This document shows positions 6,296 to 13,658 of a DNA stretch of 18,229 bases, piece after piece. Origin of the DNA: Methanosarcinales archaeon. Lineage in GTDB: Archaea; Halobacteriota; Methanosarcinia; Methanosarcinales; Methanogasteraceae. The DNA lies in NCBI GenBank assembly GCA_003661105.1, contig QMVM01000009.1:1-18229 (forward strand). Reading direction: 5' to 3'. Under the pieces are notes generated by a model. That model saw only the letters and a program-made list of their open reading frames with translations. It did no database searches and was not told the origin of the DNA. Position numbers and translations under genes: made by a program. Numbering within the stretch: the stretch's first letter is position 1; every line of letters begins with the position of its first letter.

Positions 6296-6775
6296 GACCT
6301 AACAGTAGTTCGGAAGATGCGTGAAAAAGCAGTTTCGTACATGTCTTTCGTTGCCGCTGAATAATTTTGATCCGGCATAAAACAAGAGCTGGGGACATTT
6401 GGTACGATTACCTGTTGTCAAATTCCTTTTTCGGGCGATTTCCTAAAATTGTCAAATTCTGTTTGTAAAGCTCCAGTGTTTCTTACATCGTGGATTTTAT
6501 TGTGGAACTGACATTCCGCAGGTCGTCATCCATTTTTCATAATTTCTACTGATAGCGGTTTTGAATATTTGAAAAATATTATTTTTATACTGTAGTGGTA
6601 TAACCTATCCAATTTCAACAGAGGGGGCTTTACATGTCCATATAAAAAAACATGTACTTTAATAAATAGGTTATATTTAAAAATCTAAAATTGCAATCAG
6701 TGGCCACTATTTGCCATTTACAAAAAATATATCATTTTGCACAAACACGTGCGGAATGTCAGGTGGAACAATCGG
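6296..6775. other. Gene-free stretch between convergent priS and recQ
   Basis: 480 bases with no credible gene. It contains two copies of tgtcaaattc (about 6415 and 6449), an AT-rich block near 6570-6600 and the inverted repeat listed separately. Both flanking genes end here, so terminators are expected; I see T-rich runs but no clear stem-loop terminator. Confidence 0.6.
6599..6675. repeat. Perfect 10-bp inverted repeat around a 57-base AT-rich core
   Basis: tataacctat at 6599-6608 is the exact reverse complement of ataggttata at 6666-6675. The core holds the palindrome acatgt twice, spaced 12 bases apart. It could be a small mobile-element remnant, a regulatory site or a bidirectional terminator. 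No target duplication is visible. Confidence 0.75.
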
Positions 6776-9700
6776 TCACGTTAACCTGACACTCCCTGGT
6801 GTCGGCTCGTACAGTTCGCCCTGCGTCTTGAGCCTATCGATAACCGCCTCGACATACGCCCTGTCAAAACCCTCCTCCTCCTCGGCCATTGCATAGACAT
6901 CTTCCTTCGGAGCCATGCCGCTGTGCTCCACCGCAAGATCACGTATGATGTCCTGCAGTACCTTGGTCTTGTCGCGCTGGTTCTTGCTCACGCCGGTGGT
7001 CCTAATGTCGGTATCGGACATGCCGGTCTCATCATCGGACGCAACATGCCGCAGGGAACTCTCTACGACCTGGATCACATGTTTTGCATCCTCGATCGTG
7101 ACATCATCTGAAAGCCGCATCCTTGCGCTCGCCTCGCATAACCGCACCAGCGTCTCAAGTTGCATTGCGGTTACCGGTACAGGCGAATCACGATCCCCGC
7201 CCTGCTGCCAAAGCCCGAGGTAGCACTCGACCAGGCGGCCCATTGCGTTATCCTCCACGATCGGACAGACCTCTTTTTTTGTTTTAGGATGGCTATGTGT
7301 GTTGATAAGTTCTGGTTTGATGCCGTGCTCTTTGCAGTTGCAATAACCGACAATCTCTTCTAAAAATAGTTCCCCATATTTCTCCAGCTTGATTTCACCA
7401 ACACCGGCGATCTTCTGAAAGTCTGATCGGCTTCGCGGAAAATGTGTCGCCATCGCTATCAAACTTGAGTCGTGGAATATAATGTATGGCGGCATCCCGG
7501 CATCAGCGGCAAGTTTCTTTCTCAAACTCCTTAAAATTTCAAATAAATTATTATCGAAACCCCCACCAACATCTTTTTGTATTACCCTAATCTCTTCTTC
7601 CGGTTTTGTCGACAAAACTTCCTTCGTTCCGGATAAAATATCACAACCATCCGGGGTCAGTTTTATGGTCAGGCATCTGTCGTCTCCCGACTTCGGATAA
7701 TCAGGTTGAGCGAGTTCTTTTGTAAAAGCCTGACACTGTCCTTTTGAACACTCTTTCTCAGCACTATATGCGGCTATAGTATCGTGCTGATTGCGATCTG
7801 TCCTTTGAACACTCGAACCACATAAAATATCAGAAAACATCCCCAATTTCTTTAATCTCGACTCGATGCCGCCTCTTTGCCGTCCGAATGGTTCCATAAG
7901 CTCTTCGATGGTTTTGCCAGCTTTATAGTTGGCGATTAACATTTTATCTTCTTCCTCAGTCCACGGCGCATACGCTCGCGGATGGGGTTTTTGAAGCTCC
8001 TTTACAGAGTGTTCTCCGGATTTATCAGAATGCGTCTCTTCTTTGGGGGGAAAAGGTGGGACATGTTCGCATTCCTCACAATAATTGATGATCTCATTTA
8101 GAAACATAGCCCCATATTTCTCCAGCTTGCTTTCACCAACGCCGATGATCGTCCGAAAGTCTGACCTACTTCGCGGGAAATATGTCGCCATCTCTATCAA
8201 ACTTGAGTCCTGAAAGATGATGTACGGCGGCATCCCGGAATCATCGGCAAGTTTCTTTCTCAAACTCCTTAAAATTTCAAATAAATCGTGATCGAAACCC
8301 CCACCAACATCTTTTTGTATTATTTTAACTTCTTCTTCCGGTTTTGTCAACAAAACCCCTTTCGTTCCGGATAATAGATCATAGCCATCCTGAGTCAGTT
8401 TTATGATCGGGTATCTGTCACCTTCCGACTTCAGATAACCTTGCTGAACAAGTTCCCTTGTAAAAACCTGCCACTGCTTTTTTGAGTGTTCCTTTCCAGT
8501 GCCATGAGCTGATATAGTATCGTGCCGATTGCGGACTATCTTTTTAATTCGCGAACCGCACAAAATATCCGCTATGTAATTTACGCCAAATCTTTCATCT
8601 ATCTGGGAAACACATGACACGATCTTTTGAGCGGTAATTGTTCCATCGGTCGTCTCTTTTGGGTCCAAACAGTTATCACAATTGCCGCAATTCGTTTCAC
8701 CGTATGTTTCACCGAAATATTCCAATAAAATTTTCCTGCGGCAGGTTCCACTCTCACAGAAATCGACCATACAACGTAATTTCTTATACGCGTTCTGTTT
8801 TTCTGTTTCATCCTCTTTTTGATCGATAAAATACGATAGTTTCCCCATATCGGAACGACTGAAGAAGATGATGCAATCACTTTCTTCCCCGTCTCTTCCA
8901 GCCCTGCCTGTTTCCTGATAATACGTTTCAAGGTTCTTCGGTAGGTCATAATGGATCACGAAACGGACGTTGGATTTATCTATCCCCATCCCAAACGCTA
9001 CTGTCGCCACAATTATCTCAACATCATCTTTAATAAATTTATCCTGTGTTTCGGTCCTTAAATCTGCTTTTAACCCTGCATGGTAAGGCAAAGCACGATA
9101 ACCCTCTTTTTTAAGTTTATTTGCCAGATCATCAGCAGATTTGCGGCTGTGACAATAAATTATCCCCGAATCATTCTTACGACCCTTTAGATACTGAAGT
9201 AACTGATCGTATGCATTATCTTTTGGTTTAACCTGATAAAATAGATTTTTTCGGTTGAAGCTTGCTTTATAGGTCTTTGGATCGGACAGTCGTAGTTGTG
9301 TTGTGATATCCTCCTGCACTCGTGATGTGGCGGTTGCGGTCAGTGCAACCAGCGGAACCTTCGGGAAATGTTCTTTAAGCACTTTCAATTGACGATATCC
9401 GGGCCTGAAATCATGCCCCCATTCAGAGATGCAATGGGCTTCATCAATAGCGATTAAACTGACATTCAAACGCTTCAAAGCTGATAAGAAGCCAGGTATC
9501 ATTAGTCTTTCCGGAGCCACGTACAGAATACTGATCATATTCTCTGCCATGTCTAATTTTACGTTTTGCATCTCATCAAAACTAAGAGAGCTATTGATAT
9601 GGGCTGCGGCGATACCATTCGCCTTCAAAGCGTCAACCTGATCCTTCATTAAGGCGATGAGCGGAGAGACAACAATCGTGACACCGCCTAAGAGAATGGC

Positions 9701-9853
9701 TGGTAATTGATAGCATAGAGATTTGCCGCCACCGGTTGGCATCAGGACGAAAACATCTTTTTTCAGTAGAATATCTTTGATAATATCCTCCTGGTGATCT
9801 AAAAATGTAGTGTAGCCAAAATATTTTTGTAGTGCCTGATATGCTGGTTCCAT
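6776..9853 (-). CDS. recQ: RecQ helicase with duplicated winged-helix/HRDC block and an MCM C-terminal tail
   Basis: ATG 9853 is preferred because the following residues (MEPAYQALQKYFGYTTF) align with RecQ starts; ATG 9937 would add 28 unrelated residues. Numbering below is from 9937. RecQ core: Walker A MPTGGGKSLCYQLP (66-79), DEAHCISEWGHDFRP (165-179), motif VI YYQETGRAGRDG (339-350), and zinc cysteines in TCRRKILLEYFGE and CGNCDNC (399-423). A winged helix and an HRDC domain follow (457-625), then a Myb/SANT-like segment (WTEEEDKMLIANYKAGKTIE, 659-700). Next comes a second, gap-free copy of the winged helix/HRDC block (703-871, about two thirds identical). Residues about 893-1053 match the archaeal MCM C terminus: SPVPVTAMQLETLVRL, EASARMRLSDDVTIEDA, TGVSKNQRDK, ELYEPTPGSVRLT. 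RecQ unwinds DNA 3'-5' in recombination and fork repair; the MCM tail is normally a DNA-binding/regulatory domain. The frame is intact over 1025 codons. Confidence 0.92.
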   Translation of the reverse strand: MEPAYQALQKYFGYTTFLDHQEDIIKDILLKKDVFVLMPTGGGKSLCYQLPAILLGGVTIVVSPLIALMKDQVDALKANGIAAAHINSSLSFDEMQNVKLDMAENMISILYVAPERLMIPGFLSALKRLNVSLIAIDEAHCISEWGHDFRPGYRQLKVLKEHFPKVPLVALTATATSRVQEDITTQLRLSDPKTYKASFNRKNLFYQVKPKDNAYDQLLQYLKGRKNDSGIIYCHSRKSADDLANKLKKEGYRALPYHAGLKADLRTETQDKFIKDDVEIIVATVAFGMGIDKSNVRFVIHYDLPKNLETYYQETGRAGRDGEESDCIIFFSRSDMGKLSYFIDQKEDETEKQNAYKKLRCMVDFCESGTCRRKILLEYFGETYGETNCGNCDNCLDPKETTDGTITAQKIVSCVSQIDERFGVNYIADILCGSRIKKIVRNRHDTISAHGTGKEHSKKQWQVFTRELVQQGYLKSEGDRYPIIKLTQDGYDLLSGTKGVLLTKPEEEVKIIQKDVGGGFDHDLFEILRSLRKKLADDSGMPPYIIFQDSSLIEMATYFPRSRSDFRTIIGVGESKLEKYGAMFLNEIINYCEECEHVPPFPPKEETHSDKSGEHSVKELQKPHPRAYAPWTEEEDKMLIANYKAGKTIEELMEPFGRQRGGIESRLKKLGMFSDILCGSSVQRTDRNQHDTIAAYSAEKECSKGQCQAFTKELAQPDYPKSGDDRCLTIKLTPDGCDILSGTKEVLSTKPEEEIRVIQKDVGGGFDNNLFEILRSLRKKLAADAGMPPYIIFHDSSLIAMATHFPRSRSDFQKIAGVGEIKLEKYGELFLEEIVGYCNCKEHGIKPELINTHSHPKTKKEVCPIVEDNAMGRLVECYLGLWQQGGDRDSPVPVTAMQLETLVRLCEASARMRLSDDVTIEDAKHVIQVVESSLRHVASDDETGMSDTDIRTTGVSKNQRDKTKVLQDIIRDLAVEHSGMAPKEDVYAMAEEEEGFDRAYVEAVIDRLKTQGELYEPTPGSVRLT
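7325..7831 (-). repeat. Intragenic duplication, copy 2 (winged helix + HRDC)
   Basis: Encodes residues 703-871 of the recQ frame, counted from 9937. It aligns without gaps to 8063-8569 at a constant offset of 738 bases. The HRDC half is well preserved; the winged-helix half has many Cys and Pro changes. Confidence 0.92.
8063..8569 (-). repeat. Intragenic duplication, copy 1 (winged helix + HRDC)
   Basis: Encodes residues 457-625 of the recQ frame, counted from 9937, in the normal RecQ position directly after the zinc-binding region. Presumed parental copy. Confidence 0.92.
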
Positions 9854-9999
9854 GTTGATTCCATTCCTTTCAAACTCGGTGTTGCTGTGCTCGACTGTGT
9901 AGTTATCAACATGATTCAACGTCTTTCTTTGTTGCATAGTGTTATTACAGGACTTTCGAAGATTTGGATTTCATCACCAACCCAAATGTCACAAAAGAG

Positions 10000-10515
10000 T
10001 TACATATTAAACTTCATAAATCGGCCATTGGGATCATGAATATCAATCGTATTTAATATACTTAAGCCTTTATTAAGTTCACTCATTAACTTTGGCTCCT
10101 TTGGATTCATCTCTAATTCAATTGCCTTCGCGTCATCGCTAATAAGAGCCTCGCCACCAAGCTGAAAAATCGATTCAAACAGTGTCTGTAATTCGAATCT
10201 TTCATGGTCCCTACATTTTGTCAAAAATAAACTGCATAGATTAATAAACGACATTTTAAAACGTGTCATGATCTGGTCCATCTCAATATCGATCCTATAT
10301 ACTTTATCTTTACCTCTTATTCGCTTCTCTTCCTTTAAATACTTTTTCAATCTCTTAAAATCGTCTTTATGTCCGTTCTCAACTGCCTTCTGCGGACGCA
10401 GGCACTTATTGATTCATGCTTCACACTGTTTCAATTCAGTTGAATCCGCTTCGCCCAAAACTCTGTTACCTTCAACGATATTTGATTTTTCACGAAGCAT
10501 TCTTTCTTCACCAGA
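10000..10515 (-). pseudogene. C-terminal remnant of a probable transposase, with an in-frame stop
   Basis: On the minus strand one frame runs from about 10515 to the stop at 10000, broken by a single TGA at 10416-10414. Before the TGA it reads MLREKSNIVEGNRVLGEAD then ELKQCEA. After it comes INKCLRPQKAVENGHKDDF, DKVYRIDIEMDQIMTRF, FELQTLFESIFQLGGEAL and the end NGRFMKFNM. The closing pattern resembles the C terminus of a group of archaeal transposases, but I cannot name the family. The upstream part is missing where the tnpB remnant begins at about 10520. An open part starting at TTG 10350 could be mistaken for a gene of 116 aa. Confidence is fair that this is a decayed protein end and lower for transposase. 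Confidence 0.55.
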
Positions 10516-10519
10516 TTTC

Positions 10520-10624
10520 TGTGGGGCGGTCATGGGTCGGGATCACAACGCCGCAATCAACATCAAAAACAGATATGTACGGGCGGACTGCCCGGAATTA
10601 ACGCCTGTGGAGATGGTTACATGA
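10520..10624 (+). pseudogene. tnpB: 3' remnant of an IS605-type tnpB
   Basis: The last 34 codons read CGAVMGRDHNAAINIKNRY and end in CPELTPVEMVT. This is the standard C terminus of TnpB (OrfB_IS605): the second half of the zinc finger, the DRDHNAA-type motif that carries the last RuvC acidic residue, and the TPVE tail. Everything upstream of CGAV is gone, replaced by the transposase remnant on the other strand. It cannot be a functional RNA-guided nuclease. The IS right end follows at 10640. Confidence 0.85.
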
Positions 10625-10639
10625 GCAACCGCTATGAAT

Positions 10640-10680
10640 CAGGAAGCCCCATTACTTGTAGCGGGGAGGAGGTCACCGCC
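10640..10680 (+). mobile_element. IS605-family right-end hairpin
   Basis: ccccattac tt gtagcgggg (10647-10666) forms a stem of eight pairs with one A-C mismatch. It lies 22 bases after the tnpB remnant stop, where the right end of IS200/IS605 elements carries its subterminal hairpin. The motif tacttgtagYgggga recurs at 17836-17850. Confidence 0.65.
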
Positions 10681-11111
10681 CTTGTGACAACTGTTGTCGA
10701 ATCGCTGTGGCGTATTGTATGAATATTTGAGAGGTGACGCGCGGTTTAGGCCAAGATATCTTATCTGTTGGAGGGGTTAGTCCTTCTACAGCAACACCTG
10801 CCATAGCAGCCATGTCTGTGGAATGTAATTTTTCGATTGCGTATGATCCATCAACACCACGTATGGTCGGGTGAGTTGGCGCGAATGATATCTCGCTATC
10901 TTTCTTTAATAAGTTTTGATTTGCCATCTTTTCCACAATTTCACTTTTTCTTTCAAACAATTCACGGAAGGATTTTGATAGAGTTTCTCCCAATTCATCA
11001 CATTGATTTAACATCTCTTCCGCCAAATGCTTCCGGCAATTCATCAAACGGGTTGTCAGCAACTTTTTCTATCATGTGGGACAATTCCATTTTTTGTAGG
11101 GCCGTATTCAA
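10673..11111 (-). pseudogene. nurA: NurA nuclease N-terminal fragment, frameshifted and 3'-truncated
   Basis: NurA is the 5'-3' nuclease that works with the HerA helicase in archaeal end resection. The conserved block TIRGVDGSYAIEKLHSTDMA, then AVEGLTPPTDKISWPKPR, contains the first metal-binding Asp of the NurA fold. Upstream, the N-terminal segment MELSHMIEKVADNPFDELPE is in a different frame from LAEEMLNQCDELGETLSKSF. Deleting one T at 11025-11027 joins them as ELPEALAEEML, so a one-base insertion broke the gene. After about 10720 similarity is lost at the IS605 remnant, so the C-terminal two thirds are absent. The start may be ATG 11090 or TTG 11111. No herA is present in the window. Two independent lesions make this a pseudogene. 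Confidence 0.75.
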
Positions 11112-11148
11112 TAGACTCTCATCTTAATTATTATTATTATCACATCAA

Positions 11149-11156
11149 TATAAATG
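11149..11156 (-). promoter_or_regulatory. TATA box of the nurA remnant
   Basis: The minus strand reads catttata at 11156-11149 (followed by ttga), about 25-30 nt before the expected transcript start near 11125. A promoter thus remains in front of the broken gene. Confidence 0.45.
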
Positions 11157-11195
11157 TATCTCCACAAAAGCAACCACACCCCCCAATCAGAACCG

Positions 11196-12422
11196 TCACG
11201 TAATCAGCTCATCCAGCCTGAACTGCTTATGCTTCCGCACACCAAAGAACCCCCTCGCAGCAGCAGCGACCACGTCACGGTACTCAGAAGGCGTGTACAC
11301 CCCCATCCGCCAGTTGTCGCGCTGCGCATGACCGAGAGCGGAAACGAGATGTGAGACCTCATGAAGCGGTTTTAACCGCTGATCGATCACAACGTTAGCC
11401 TTGGTCTCCACGATCTCCGGAGGCTTCGGGATATCCACAAGCACGTACTCGGGATCGACCCCGGCAGCGGATGCGATCTCGTCCTCGACTCTTCTCACGT
11501 TTCTCCGGTGTGAAAGCACGCTCTCGCCCACCGCATCAAATCCTTCGTAGAGCGCACGCTTAAACAACCTCCGGTCACGCAAGGATGCCGTAATCTCTGT
11601 GGGATACCCGGGATATGACCCCAGTTGCATAAAGAGCTCCCGGTCATCCATCATACAGAGCATTCTCGCATCGAATCCGTCCTCGATCATGCACTCGACA
11701 GCACGCACGCACATCGATTCGGCGATGCGGGTTACATGGTGGTAATACACGGTCGGATACATCATGAACCGTGAGAGCAATAGCGACTCGGCAGCCCTTA
11801 TCCCGCCGCTTCCGATCACGAGTTTTCCGTCCTGAAACCTCATCTCGTGAATCAAACGCACGAGATCGACTGAAAGTGGAACACCTGTGTAATGCGCATC
11901 CCTGACAAGATAATCCATCCGGTCAATATCGATCTCACTATTCAGGGCAGCACCGAATCCGGTTTCCCCTTTTATATGCCTGGCAACCCTTGAGATGCTG
12001 ATCGAGTATCGATCAAATATCTCGCCGAGGTTGCTTTCGAGGATCTGGTAAACGTCCTCATGCGATCTTCCTGTATAGTCCCTGATGATGTTCTCGGTCA
12101 CATGCGACAGTGGTCCATGCCCGATGTCATGGAGCAGTGCAGCGACGCGCAGTTCGGTCTGCCCGGCTCCCTGGTCCGCGCCCCATTCCACCCCTTTGTC
12201 AGACTCACTTTCTTTGCCCATGCAATCCGCAAGCAGGTTTGCAAGATGGTAGGTGCCAAGCGAATGCTCGAACCTGGTGTGGTTTGCTCCCGGGTACACA
12301 AAACTTGTCAGCCCGAGTTGTTTGATGCGGCGTAACCGCTGCATAACCGGCGTATCGACAAGCGAGAGCGCTGCCTCATCCAGTTCGATATATCCGTGGA
12401 TAGGGTCACGAATCACCTTCAT
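11196..12422 (-). CDS. HD-domain phosphohydrolase (SAMHD1/dGTPase-like, COG1078)
   Basis: 408 aa from ATG 12422; homologues begin MKVIRDPIHGYIELDE. HD ligands are all visible: His53 in NHTRFEHSLG, His98-Asp99 in LLHDIGHGPLSH, and the last Asp in EIDIDRMDYLVRDAHYTG (about 165-170). The family hydrolyses dNTPs or related nucleotides and can limit the dNTP pool. The exact substrate here is not readable from sequence. An insertion of about 15 acidic/Gly-rich residues (ESESDKGVEWGADQGAGQ) lies before the HD motif. A TATA box about 25 nt upstream of the ATG, and no ribosome site, suggest a leaderless mRNA; the longer frame from 12476 would start upstream of that promoter. Divergent from aIF1A. Confidence 0.92.
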   Translation of the reverse strand: MKVIRDPIHGYIELDEAALSLVDTPVMQRLRRIKQLGLTSFVYPGANHTRFEHSLGTYHLANLLADCMGKESESDKGVEWGADQGAGQTELRVAALLHDIGHGPLSHVTENIIRDYTGRSHEDVYQILESNLGEIFDRYSISISRVARHIKGETGFGAALNSEIDIDRMDYLVRDAHYTGVPLSVDLVRLIHEMRFQDGKLVIGSGGIRAAESLLLSRFMMYPTVYYHHVTRIAESMCVRAVECMIEDGFDARMLCMMDDRELFMQLGSYPGYPTEITASLRDRRLFKRALYEGFDAVGESVLSHRRNVRRVEDEIASAAGVDPEYVLVDIPKPPEIVETKANVVIDQRLKPLHEVSHLVSALGHAQRDNWRMGVYTPSEYRDVVAAAARGFFGVRKHKQFRLDELIT

Positions 12423-12444
12423 CATACTATGGTGGTTGTGCATG

Positions 12445-12458
12445 TTTATATACATATA
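12445..12458. promoter_or_regulatory. Shared TATA region of the divergent HD gene and aIF1A
   Basis: tttatatacatata works in both directions. On the minus strand it is 23-26 nt before ATG 12422/12425 (leaderless). On the plus strand it is about 45 nt before GTG 12500, allowing a roughly 20-nt leader. Confidence 0.6.
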
Positions 12459-12499
12459 GCGACAATGCGAATCCATGCACTGGAACTGGATATACAGAG

Positions 12500-12808
12500 G
12501 TGTCGTCTCTGGCTAAGAAGAGGGTAGAGGCACCGATAGTACGCGTACGAATTCCCCGCAAACACGATCGCGAGGTTCTTGCGACTGTTGAGAAACTGCT
12601 CGGGGCAAACCATCTACGTGTGAGATGCTTCGACGGAACCGTAATAAATGCCAGAATACCCGGAAGGATGAAGAAGCGGATATGGATCCGTGAGAACGAT
12701 GTCGTCATCATCATTCCATGGTCATTTCAGGAAGAGAAGGCAGATGTGGTCTGGAGATACACCGCGCCACAGGTTGACTGGCTCCGACGTCGCGGATACC
12801 TATCCTGA
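12500..12808 (+). CDS. eif1A: Translation initiation factor aIF1A
   Basis: A 102-aa S1/OB-fold protein that binds the A site of the small ribosomal subunit and helps start-codon selection. Family blocks: KHDREVLATVEKLLGANHLR, then VRCFDGTVINARIPGRMKKR, then IWIRENDVVIIIPWSFQEEK and the C-terminal VVWRYTAPQVDWLRRRGYL. Length is normal. The start is GTG 12500, since the nearest upstream ATG is out of frame and stops quickly. rio1 follows after 3 bases, an arrangement common in archaea where the two genes form an operon. Confidence 0.95.
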   Translation: MSSLAKKRVEAPIVRVRIPRKHDREVLATVEKLLGANHLRVRCFDGTVINARIPGRMKKRIWIRENDVVIIIPWSFQEEKADVVWRYTAPQVDWLRRRGYLS

Positions 12809-12811
12809 ATC

Positions 12812-13600
12812 ATGGAAAAACTCGAAAAAAGATTAAAGGAAATCGATAAGGAGATTGACCGATTCCGTATCAGGATAAAGGATTCTGAAGACTTAAAATC
12901 TGTTGAAGGCGTTTTTGATACATTTACATTAAAGACCCTCTACCAGCTCTCAAACAAGGGGTACATCGACGCGCTCGGGGGTGTGATAAGTACCGGCAAG
13001 GAGGCGAACATCTACCATGCGCTCGGACGTGGGCAAGAGGAGGAGCAGGAGCGAGAGATTGCTATAAAGGTGTACCGCATCTCTACGAGCAATTTCCGTG
13101 CGATGCAGTCATACCTGATCGGGGATCCGAGATTCAAGAACGTGAGGCACGAGAAACGGAGCATCGTGTTCACATGGACGAAGAAAGAGCTAAGAAATCT
13201 GAAAAAAGCTCAGTCAGCAGGGGTACGTGTTCCGGAACCGTTTGTCGAGAGAAATAACGTTCTCTTAATGGAGTTTATCGGAGAGGATGAGATTCCCGCG
13301 CCGCAACTCCGTGAGGTGTCGTTGACTCCTGATCAGGCGCGGAAGGCGTTTGATACCACTGTGGAGTATGTCCGGAAGTTATACCACGCAAATCTCGTAC
13401 ATGGCGACCTGAGCGAGTTTAATATACTGATGCACGGAAGCGAGGTTGTTTTCATCGATATGGGGCAGTCTGTGACCCTTGATCATCCGAATGCTATGGA
13501 GTTTTTGATGCGGGACATCCACAATGTCACGCGATTCTTCAGGAAGAAGGGCGTGCGGATCGAAGAGGACGCTGTCGTGGATGCAGTACTCGGTGAGTGA
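12812..13600 (+). CDS. rio1: Serine protein kinase Rio1
   Basis: A 262-aa atypical protein kinase/ATPase acting in maturation of the small ribosomal subunit. ATP loop GGVISTGKEANIYHA (57-70), Lys86 in AIKVYRIS, hinge LLMEFIGEDE, catalytic loop VHGDLSEFNIL (His197, Asp199, Asn204) and metal-binding FIDMGQSV (Asp216). All key residues are present. The N-terminal 30 residues form a charged helix. Directly follows aIF1A with a 3-base gap. The KH-domain gene (Dim2/Krr1-like) that often follows is missing; instead a convergent secreted-protein gene follows. Confidence 0.95.
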   Translation: MEKLEKRLKEIDKEIDRFRIRIKDSEDLKSVEGVFDTFTLKTLYQLSNKGYIDALGGVISTGKEANIYHALGRGQEEEQEREIAIKVYRISTSNFRAMQSYLIGDPRFKNVRHEKRSIVFTWTKKELRNLKKAQSAGVRVPEPFVERNNVLLMEFIGEDEIPAPQLREVSLTPDQARKAFDTTVEYVRKLYHANLVHGDLSEFNILMHGSEVVFIDMGQSVTLDHPNAMEFLMRDIHNVTRFFRKKGVRIEEDAVVDAVLGE

Positions 13601-13658
13601 GTCGGACCGCCTCAACCACTTAAGCATCTGAGCAGGACGGCTTTTCCGCGGGCACGCG

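Noticed and set aside
5695..6378. Long minus-strand frame (227 aa) opposite priS
   Set aside because: Ser/Arg/Pro-rich composition typical of an antisense shadow, with priS clearly conserved on the other strand.
6915..7223. Open frames on the + strand opposite the recQ gene
   Set aside because: They are shadows of a strongly recognised minus-strand coding region and have no family pattern.
10414..10416. In-frame TGA as a possible selenocysteine codon
   Set aside because: The fragment lacks its 5' part and lies in transposon debris; no SECIS-like structure was seen, so a nonsense mutation is simpler.
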